From NCBI GenBank assembly GCA_026416585.1, contig JAOAEV010000029.1, positions 1 to 49,271 on the forward strand: a stretch of DNA of 49,271 nt, given 5' to 3'. The notes under the pieces are model-generated. The model had not been told where the DNA came from. It worked only from the letters and a program-made list of their open reading frames with translations, and did not search any database. Positions 43,486 to 49,271 of this stretch are shown one piece after another. Numbering within the stretch: position 1 is the first letter of the stretch; every line of letters starts with the position of its first letter. This DNA is from Chlorobiota bacterium. Lineage in GTDB: Bacteria; Bacteroidota; Ignavibacteria; Kapaibacteriales; NICIL-2. The position numbers were made by a program, and so were the translations under genes.

Positions 43486-43944
43486 ATGAAGATTGTCACG
43501 ACTGTTTTGCTCATAGGTTGGATTGCTGTTGCATCAGTACTTGAGCTGGTACCGTGCATATATGCAGCGGGCAGTTCCCATACTGCCGTAACCAATCACA
43601 GTAAAGCAGCGTTGAGACTTGCTTTCCAGGCCACACGGCTATCGAAGCAGCTTGTCAACGACTCGGTTCGGCGCAGTTCGCGAATTGTAGGAACCTCCCT
43701 CGACGTAACCAGTGATGCTCTGACGATCCGAGTCGAAATCACCGACAGCCAATCGTGGCTTGATGTAGCGCTATACAACATGCTCGGTAAACGTGTCAAG
43801 GAAGTCTTTCGTGGACCAGTTCAGGCGGATGAGACGAGTCGAGACTTTTCTGTCAACATTAGCGACTTACCGAACGGCTTGTACATCGTCACGGTTCAGG
43901 GTCCGAGCGTGCGATTAGCAGATAAGGTGTTTATCTCTCGGTAG
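43486..43944 (+). CDS. Very small protein with T9SS type A C-terminal sorting domain
   Basis: 152 aa. The signal peptide MKIVTTVLLIGWIAVASVLE... ends near AAG. Only about 40 residues of low-similarity sequence follow before a type A sorting domain (about 70-152): SDALTIRVEITDSQSWLDVA, LYNMLGKRVKEVF, LPNGLYIVTVQGPSVRLADK. T9SS domains direct export through the outer membrane and are normally attached to much larger cargo. A cargo this small suggests a surface peptide or a sorting adaptor (inference). The PorV/PorQ-like gene starts 10 bases later. Confidence 0.8.
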   Translation: MKIVTTVLLIGWIAVASVLELVPCIYAAGSSHTAVTNHSKAALRLAFQATRLSKQLVNDSVRRSSRIVGTSLDVTSDALTIRVEITDSQSWLDVALYNMLGKRVKEVFRGPVQADETSRDFSVNISDLPNGLYIVTVQGPSVRLADKVFISR

Positions 43945-43954
43945 TCAAACGATT

Positions 43955-44953
43955 GTGAATGTCCCGCTGTCGTTAATCCTGCTGGCTATTGCTTGTCCGT
44001 GGGTATGGTGCCAGGAACGCGCATCGCTGTTACCGATGTCGTTTGTACTGAATGCTGTTGGTGCACGTGCTGCGGGACTTTCAGGGGTGCAAGTAGCCTG
44101 CGCAGATGACCCCACTGCCCTGTTTAGTAATCCAGCGTGCCTTGGCTACACTGCCACAGCAAATACGATGTCTGTAGCAATTACGCCAATGTCCTGGGGC
44201 CGTTCACAGATCAGTGCTGCCGCTGCCTTTGGAATGGGTAACGAATTCCAACTCGGTGTTGGCATCGTCGGATTCAATGCAGGGACCGTCACACGACGTG
44301 ATGCACTTGGTACTGAACTCGGCACAAGTCGTATTTGGCAAGGGTACGGTAGTCTTGCTTTTTCGTATCTGTTCAGCAAGCAATCGAGCGTTGGCTCTGC
44401 ATTGCGTCTGCTTGGAACCACCGCACCAGATCCTGCCCAGAGCGGGATTGGGACGGCTCTCGACGTTGGATATATCACATCGCTTCTCGATAGAGCTACC
44501 GTTGGCATCACTATCCAAAATCTCGGTGTGATGAATATCGGGAGTGAACGTTTCGCCCTTCCATGGCTCCTCCGATTGGGAGTGTGCACTCGAATCCCTT
44601 TCGAGACACACAGCAGAGAGGTCGTCTCACCAACATTGGCGACAGCGGATACCGTCGTTATTGAAAGCATTGAGGGTATCCTCCTCGGCATGGAAGCACA
44701 TCTGCGTGCAAAAGCAACAACGCCGACAATTGTTTGCGGCATTGATGCGGTCATCCATAAACTTTTCGCTGTCCGTACGGGCATCGCTATGTATGGAGAC
44801 TCGAATGGTGTACCCCGTCTGTTTCCGGGTTCACAACTGAGCGGTGGCATATCCTTGAGCCTTCCCAACGGTATGCGGTTCGACTATGCTCTCGCACGTG
44901 GTCAAACGACCGTACTCCTTCATACACTGTCTATCGTCGCGGCGTTCAACTAA
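43955..44953 (+). CDS. PorV/PorQ family outer-membrane protein
   Basis: 332 aa beta-barrel protein of the FadL-like PorV/PorQ (UPF0164) group, which includes the T9SS shuttle PorV. The signal peptide is NVPLSLILLAIACPWVWC. The family pattern is clear: NAVGARAAGLSGVQVACADD, PTALFSNPACLG, repeated amphipathic strands ending with AVRTGIAMYGDSNGVPRLFP, GGISLSLPNGMRFDYALA and a final aromatic AAFN. GTG 43955 is the only suitable start, 10 bases after the T9SS-CTD gene. The TAATG overlap with the next gene is one base. Whether it is PorV, PorQ or a porin-like relative is undecided. Confidence 0.85.
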   Translation: MNVPLSLILLAIACPWVWCQERASLLPMSFVLNAVGARAAGLSGVQVACADDPTALFSNPACLGYTATANTMSVAITPMSWGRSQISAAAAFGMGNEFQLGVGIVGFNAGTVTRRDALGTELGTSRIWQGYGSLAFSYLFSKQSSVGSALRLLGTTAPDPAQSGIGTALDVGYITSLLDRATVGITIQNLGVMNIGSERFALPWLLRLGVCTRIPFETHSREVVSPTLATADTVVIESIEGILLGMEAHLRAKATTPTIVCGIDAVIHKLFAVRTGIAMYGDSNGVPRLFPGSQLSGGISLSLPNGMRFDYALARGQTTVLLHTLSIVAAFN

Positions 44954-46083
44954 TGCTCCGCCGTGCCTTCGCTTTGCTGCTCGCTGCTCTCGTAATCATT
45001 CTGAGTTTTCCGTATGCGGCAACTCCCGTTTACGATCTTGTGCCGTTACAGCCACAAGCAGGATCTCAATGGTTCAATCCATATTCCAGCACTGATAGCA
45101 CATGGCTTAAGGCAAATGTTCACCTCCACAGTTACGCTTGGTTCGGGACAACTGATGGGCGACGCAACTCTATTGCGGCAATTGATTCAGCATACCGTGC
45201 ACTCGGGTACACCGTACTGGCACTGTCGAACTACCAGCGGATAGATTCGCTTGGATATCGTTGGCCGCACATTCCTTGCTACGAACACGGCTACAACATT
45301 CAAAAGACGCATCAGCTTGTCCTCGGAGCACGTTCGGTGGTTTGGTTCGATTGTCTGTTGCCGCAGTCGGTCTTTGTCAAACAGTGGATACTCGATCTTT
45401 TACGCCCCACAGCCGAAGTACTGATCGCTGCACATCCTTCGTTTGGACGTCCGAGTTATCGATTGAGTGATATGACACTGCTCAGTAATTATGATTGCCT
45501 TGAGGTATTCAATCACTACCGTACATCCCTTGCGCACTGGGACTCAGCACTATCGAGCGGGATCATCGTTTGGGCAGTAGGCAATGATGATTGCCACGAC
45601 GTCACACGTGAAGGCGAAACAGGCGTGTGTTTGACTGTAGTAGCAGTGCCGCAACACTGGATACCTCAGAATCTCTACCAAGCCTATCGTGAGGGACGAA
45701 CAATCGCTGTACGAACCCGCCATGCGCAGCTTCCAGTGGGTGTACCGCACCAACGCATCGCGGGCGATAGCCTGATTGTCGAAGCGCAAAGCAATGCTGA
45801 TTCGATTCGATTCATCTCTGATGGCGGGCGTACAGTAGCACAAGCACACAACACCAACCGCGCTTCATGCTTCATTGATCATCGCTTGCACTACATCCGT
45901 GCAGAGATTTTCAGTGGTGAGACGATGTATGCGCTCAATCCCATTATCCGTACTGCAAATGGGCAACCTGCTCGCCACCGCCGCTTGATCGAGAATCTCC
46001 CGCTCACCGTGTTATACCGCGTGTTGTGGGTGCTCATCTATGCGAACGCTCTTATCACATTACGACGATGGACAGCTCGATGA
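44953..46083 (+). CDS. Membrane-anchored PHP-like protein with one altered metal motif
   Basis: 376 aa. An N-terminal anchor helix (about 5-22) and a C-terminal helix (about 350-370) bracket a PHP-like hydrolase domain. Metal-site features include NVHLHS (His57, His59), AHPSFG (His161) and GNDDCHD (Asp212, His215). The usual TDH element reads SNYQ (92-95), so one His ligand is replaced by Tyr. ALSNYQRID and EHGYN look like a specific subfamily. PHP proteins are phosphoesterases; here the substrate is unknown and the domain probably faces the periplasm. It overlaps the PorV-like gene by one base and the GT39 gene by four. Confidence 0.72.
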   Translation: MLRRAFALLLAALVIILSFPYAATPVYDLVPLQPQAGSQWFNPYSSTDSTWLKANVHLHSYAWFGTTDGRRNSIAAIDSAYRALGYTVLALSNYQRIDSLGYRWPHIPCYEHGYNIQKTHQLVLGARSVVWFDCLLPQSVFVKQWILDLLRPTAEVLIAAHPSFGRPSYRLSDMTLLSNYDCLEVFNHYRTSLAHWDSALSSGIIVWAVGNDDCHDVTREGETGVCLTVVAVPQHWIPQNLYQAYREGRTIAVRTRHAQLPVGVPHQRIAGDSLIVEAQSNADSIRFISDGGRTVAQAHNTNRASCFIDHRLHYIRAEIFSGETMYALNPIIRTANGQPARHRRLIENLPLTVLYRVLWVLIYANALITLRRWTAR

Positions 46084-47720
46084 AGCATTGGATTCGACAA
46101 CCTGGTTTGTTACTTGCAGCCTTTGTCATTGTAACAGTTCTGCCATTGTTAGGGAATGCATATCTGTTTGACTGGGACGAAGTGAACTTTGCAGAATGCG
46201 CCCGCGAGATGATTGCCACGGGTGATTATCTTCATCCGACAATTGATTTCATGCCGTTCTGGGAAAAGCCGCCACTGTTCTTTTGGTTACAAGCGGCAGC
46301 AATGCACATGTTCGGCGTTAATGAATTCGCCGCACGCTTCCCCAATGCACTTATCGGGATAATCAATGTGCTCTTTATCCTCTGGGTTGGACGCCGATGG
46401 ATAGACCAACAGTTCGGGATAGTGTGGGCGCTGCTGTGGATCGGCTCGTTGTTGCCACAATTCTACATGCATTCAGGGTTGATTGACCCAACCTTCAATC
46501 TTGCGATGTTCGCAACAATTGTTTTTGCCCTCGAAAGCCAACGTGCAGCACGGCGATGGCTGTGGCTTTCACTCTCCGGCATCTCTCTTGGGTTGGCTAT
46601 CTTGACTAAGGGACCTGTAGCAATGCTATTGGTTGGTTTGCCGCTGATAATCGTGTGGCTCAAGCGCAATGGATGGAAACGAGCTGTGGGGGATAGTGCA
46701 ACGGTACTCGTATTAAGCCTACTACCTTTTGTGGTATGGCTCCTCAGCGATCGAAGTGAGTATGGGCAATGGTTTGTACGTTCATTTGTTGAATACCAGC
46801 TACGGCTACTCACAACAGGCGATGCCGGGCATAGCGGACCGGTGTATTATCACGTCGTTGTGCTGCTGCTCGGTTGTATTCCAGCATCATGGATTGCACT
46901 GGCTGCGGTACGGACACGCTATCGCCACCATATCCCTACTGAACAGACACAGGCACTGGGACTGTTGCTCATAACAGTGGTTGTTGTGTTTTCGATTGTT
47001 CAAACCAAGATTGTGCACTATTCTTCGCTGGCATACTACCCTTTGACGTATTTCGCAGCAGTAGTGCTCAGCCGTTGGTGGCATCAGTGCACCGAGCGGT
47101 GGTTACTGTTTGTCACAATACTTGGCTCGTCTCTATTGGCTATTGCACTCATTGCAACTCCGCTTGTCCTATCGAATCAGGCATTGTTGCTCCGCCTGGT
47201 ACGTGACGATTTTGCGCGGAGTATCGTCGAGACCACAATTCCCCACTGGAGCGGTGTTGAATGGGCTGCCGGTGCCCTGGTAGCCACAGCAGTCGTCATC
47301 GCTGCTGTTTTCATCAAACGCATGCCGCGCGCTGCGGTTGTGGTACTTTTGATCGGGAATGCCCTAGGCATCTCGGCATTCTTGCGAATCGTTGCACCAC
47401 GGATCCAGGACTTTACACAGCGTCGCTTCGTTGAATTTTGTCGTGCATACGTACAGCGCGACGTAATTCTCCAACCTATCGGATTCAAAACATACGTCCA
47501 TCTTTTCTACGGCAGGCGACAAGCAGAGCGCAGCCCGCGAGGTCTTGGCATCCCTGCGGCTCAATGGGAACAGTTTCTACTCGATGGAGATGTTCCGTGC
47601 AACGTTGTATTCATCGCCAAGCGCACGAAAGCAGCCGATCTGCTCCGGCGTACTGATTTGGTTCAACTTGATGACCCGAATTCTCCATGGCTTTTCTTGC
47701 TCCGCCCACACAAAAAATAG
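46080..47720 (+). CDS. Glycosyltransferase family 39 (ArnT/PMT-like) membrane protein
   Basis: GT-C enzyme of 546 aa using a polyprenyl-phosphate-linked sugar donor on the periplasmic face. The first loop has the catalytic acidic motif YLFDWDEVNFAECAREMIAT, then DFMPFWEKPPLFFWLQ. About twelve helices follow with ILTKGPVAMLLVGLPLIIVW and a short C-terminal soluble part. ATG 46080 gives a 4-base ATGA overlap with the previous gene; ATG 46068 is also in frame. ArnT-type enzymes modify lipid A, but the acceptor here is unknown. Confidence 0.9.
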   Translation: MKHWIRQPGLLLAAFVIVTVLPLLGNAYLFDWDEVNFAECAREMIATGDYLHPTIDFMPFWEKPPLFFWLQAAAMHMFGVNEFAARFPNALIGIINVLFILWVGRRWIDQQFGIVWALLWIGSLLPQFYMHSGLIDPTFNLAMFATIVFALESQRAARRWLWLSLSGISLGLAILTKGPVAMLLVGLPLIIVWLKRNGWKRAVGDSATVLVLSLLPFVVWLLSDRSEYGQWFVRSFVEYQLRLLTTGDAGHSGPVYYHVVVLLLGCIPASWIALAAVRTRYRHHIPTEQTQALGLLLITVVVVFSIVQTKIVHYSSLAYYPLTYFAAVVLSRWWHQCTERWLLFVTILGSSLLAIALIATPLVLSNQALLLRLVRDDFARSIVETTIPHWSGVEWAAGALVATAVVIAAVFIKRMPRAAVVVLLIGNALGISAFLRIVAPRIQDFTQRRFVEFCRAYVQRDVILQPIGFKTYVHLFYGRRQAERSPRGLGIPAAQWEQFLLDGDVPCNVVFIAKRTKAADLLRRTDLVQLDDPNSPWLFLLRPHKK

Positions 47721-49150
47721 AGCGTCTATACTTTCTTGGTATCGGTGGTATCGCAATGGGATCCGTTGCAATTGCATGCAACGAACTTGGCTATACGGTC
47801 AGTGGCTGCGATAGCGGCGTTTATCCGCCCATGAGCCAAATGTTGGAACGATATAGCATCTTGTATTCCCCGCTCTACTCACCAGAACACATGGTCGCAT
47901 TTGCACCAGATGCAATCATCGTTGGCAATGCGATAAGTCGTGGCAATCCCGTACTCGAGGTTGCATTAGAGCAGAATTACCCGCTGCTTTCGATGCCCGA
48001 ATTGTTACGATGGAGTTTTATGACATCGAGCCATCGTATCGTCGTCAGTGGGACTCACGGGAAGACTACAACCACCAATCTCATTGCGTGGATTCTCGAT
48101 CGGTGTGGCGAACCGCTTGGGTATCTAATTGGTGGCATCACAGATCAGCTTGGCAATAGTTGCCGTCCTGCACCCACGGGTGGTTACTTTGTGCTCGAAG
48201 GCGACGAATACGATACAGCATTCTTCGATAAGCGTAGCAAGTTCCTTCACTCAATGCCACAATTGCTGGTGATTACGAGCATTGAGTATGACCATGCGGA
48301 CATCTTTCCTTCATACGAGAGCGTACTTTCAGCGTTCGAGAAACTTGTCCAGCTTGTTCCACGCAATGGGCTTATTGTGGCATGTGCCGACGATGCCGGA
48401 GCAATGGCAGCAACCAACTCCGCACCAGCACCTGTCGAACAATACAGCGTCGGCGGCAAGGCTGAGTGGGAGGCAACAATCCGTGGTATCAATGCTGAAG
48501 GCACAACATTTCGCATCGCGCATCGGAACGCAGTCTGTGGAGATGTATTCATTCGGATGCATGGGGTACACAACATTCGGAATGCCACAGCCGCCATCGC
48601 AATTGCGCATGCAATTGGGCTTGATTTTCAGCAGATTGTCGATGCCCTTGCCTCGTTTGTGCCCCCAAAACGACGCTTCGAAGTTCTCTGTGAATGGAAC
48701 GGTGCAATCGTCGTGGATGATTTTGCACATCATCCGACTGCCGTTCGTGCAACAATTGCAGCGACACGTCTACGATATCCAGATCGTCGCGTGGTGGTGT
48801 GTTTTGAACCGCGGTCGAATACGTCAGCTCGTTCGATCTTTCAGGAGCAGTTCGCTGATGCGTTCTCTGAAGCAGACCGAGTGGTCCTTTGTCCCCTGTA
48901 TCGGGACGAGCGTTATCCTCCAGATCAACGACTTGACCGTATCCGGCTGTGTGATGAACTTTGTCATCGTGGTGTTGAATGCTACGTCATTCCAAGCAGC
49001 GAACAATGGGGCTCTGAAGCATTTGTGTTACTTCGTTCTCTGATCGAGAAAGACGATGTGCTTTTGCTCTTGAGCAATGGCAACATTGGTGGATTGCGTC
49101 AGGCAATTATCGCAGATGCTACCAGCGGAACCCAAACACAGCTGTTGTAG
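47687..49150 (+). CDS. mpl: UDP-N-acetylmuramate:L-alanyl-gamma-D-glutamyl-meso-diaminopimelate ligase
   Basis: Recycles the released murein tripeptide by joining it directly to UDP-MurNAc. 487 aa, a Mur ligase with three domains: UDP-MurNAc-binding LYFLGIGGIAMGSVAIA, ATPase VVSGTHGKTTTTNLIAWI, and C-terminal VVDDFAHHPTAVRATIAATR. The signature EGDEYDTAFFDKRSKFLH distinguishes Mpl from MurC. The start overlaps the GT39 gene by 34 bases. With murQ (15211-16143) it points to active cell-wall recycling and to a meso-diaminopimelate peptidoglycan. Confidence 0.93.
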   Translation: MAFLAPPTQKIERLYFLGIGGIAMGSVAIACNELGYTVSGCDSGVYPPMSQMLERYSILYSPLYSPEHMVAFAPDAIIVGNAISRGNPVLEVALEQNYPLLSMPELLRWSFMTSSHRIVVSGTHGKTTTTNLIAWILDRCGEPLGYLIGGITDQLGNSCRPAPTGGYFVLEGDEYDTAFFDKRSKFLHSMPQLLVITSIEYDHADIFPSYESVLSAFEKLVQLVPRNGLIVACADDAGAMAATNSAPAPVEQYSVGGKAEWEATIRGINAEGTTFRIAHRNAVCGDVFIRMHGVHNIRNATAAIAIAHAIGLDFQQIVDALASFVPPKRRFEVLCEWNGAIVVDDFAHHPTAVRATIAATRLRYPDRRVVVCFEPRSNTSARSIFQEQFADAFSEADRVVLCPLYRDERYPPDQRLDRIRLCDELCHRGVECYVIPSSEQWGSEAFVLLRSLIEKDDVLLLLSNGNIGGLRQAIIADATSGTQTQLL

Positions 49151-49271
49151 GAATTAGCCGCACACATGGTGACGGAAGCCGCACAAGATTGAGCACTCGT
49201 AATAGACCACGCAGTAGTGGACTGCTTGTCGGTATAGCTTCAAGATTGTAGTCGAGCGCTAACCAAAGCTC
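49119..49271 (-). CDS. Possible C-terminal end of a leftward gene (partial)
   Basis: An uninterrupted frame runs from the right window edge to a TAG at 49119-49121, giving 50 codons (… LDYNLEAIPTSSPLLRGLLR …). It overlaps the end of mpl by 32 bases in the opposite direction. The other two minus-strand frames in this stretch contain early stops. The translated piece is not recognisable, and at 50 codons chance is not excluded. The 121 bases after mpl hold nothing else that I can identify. Confidence 0.3.
   Translation of the reverse strand, partial: ELWLALDYNLEAIPTSSPLLRGLLRVLNLVRLPSPCVRLIPTTAVFGFRW

Noticed and set aside
44146-44868. Open frame of 240 codons on the minus strand
   Set aside because: Antisense to the PorV/PorQ-like gene, with no domain signal and no matching neighbours.
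48282-49043. Open frame of 253 codons on the plus strand
   Set aside because: Shadow of mpl in another frame. The Mpl motifs are all in the frame reported.
1-49271. CRISPR array, insertion sequence or prophage
   Set aside because: I saw no regularly spaced repeats, transposase or integrase motifs, terminal inverted repeats around a gene, or phage structural genes. This was a reading by eye, so short degenerate elements could be missed.

Overview
This 49 kb window is a densely packed chromosomal segment of mostly housekeeping genes. It comes from a bacterium of the Bacteroidota/Chlorobiota superphylum. The sequence evidence is a principal sigma factor whose N-terminus ([20 protein letters not shown]) is the Bacteroidota RpoD type, two proteins with type IX secretion (T9SS) C-terminal sorting domains, a PorV/PorQ-type outer-membrane protein, a NuiA-family protein, and promoters matching the Bacteroidota TTG / TAnnTTTG pattern. 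A Kapabacteria- or Ignavibacteria-like lineage would fit, but that placement is an inference. No gap between genes exceeds about 130 bases. I see no IS elements, prophage genes, CRISPR arrays or rRNA.

Layout. 1-17.5 kb is read leftwards: mgtE-murQ, dedA, a ferredoxin-reductase-like flavoprotein, nnrDE, a VanZ-like gene, tgt, yajC, ribBA, greA, HU, pyrB-carB-prmC, then a STAS-ExbB-ExbD-ExbD-TonB operon cut by the window start. At 17.6-18.05 kb a short rightward unit carries rpsT, tRNA-Arg(ACG) and a strong terminator. 18.07-34.2 kb is one long leftward run: secG, a glycosyltransferase, a T9SS-exported IgGFc-binding-like protein, a double-OmpA-domain protein, rluE-type synthase, nuoF, nadD, a lone sugar-ABC permease, glyS, a CtpA-type protease, a DUF1289 protein, rpoD, a NuiA homologue, an E1-beta dehydrogenase, a small unknown and a YbgF-like lipoprotein. 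34.3-41.3 kb is read rightwards as uvrC, a GH13-like protein, a YfhO-type membrane protein, a HAD phosphatase and def. After one leftward biotin-carrier gene, 42.0-49.15 kb is again rightward: a membrane TPR protein, a tiny T9SS-CTD protein, a PorV/PorQ-like protein, a membrane PHP-like protein, a GT39 glycosyltransferase and mpl. A partial leftward frame may start beyond the right edge.

How the genes work together. Pyrimidine synthesis (pyrB, carB), riboflavin synthesis (ribBA), NAD metabolism (nadD, nnrDE, nuoF), translation (prmC, rpsT, glyS, def, tgt, rluE, tRNA-Arg), transcription (rpoD, greA) and Sec export (yajC, secG) are represented. Envelope functions are unusually prominent: the Ton motor, MurQ and Mpl for peptidoglycan recycling, OmpA-type anchors, T9SS cargo and GT-C glycosyltransferases.

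Most of the window is ordinary. The items worth a second look are: three promoters with identical 21-base spacers; a 19-bp-arm perfect palindrome inside the ompA-like gene; a GH13-like protein with altered catalytic signatures and no domain C; a tRNA-guanine transglycosylase lacking its zinc ligands; a nuclease-inhibitor homologue beside rpoD; a STAS protein leading a Ton operon; and the envelope cluster at 42-47.7 kb.
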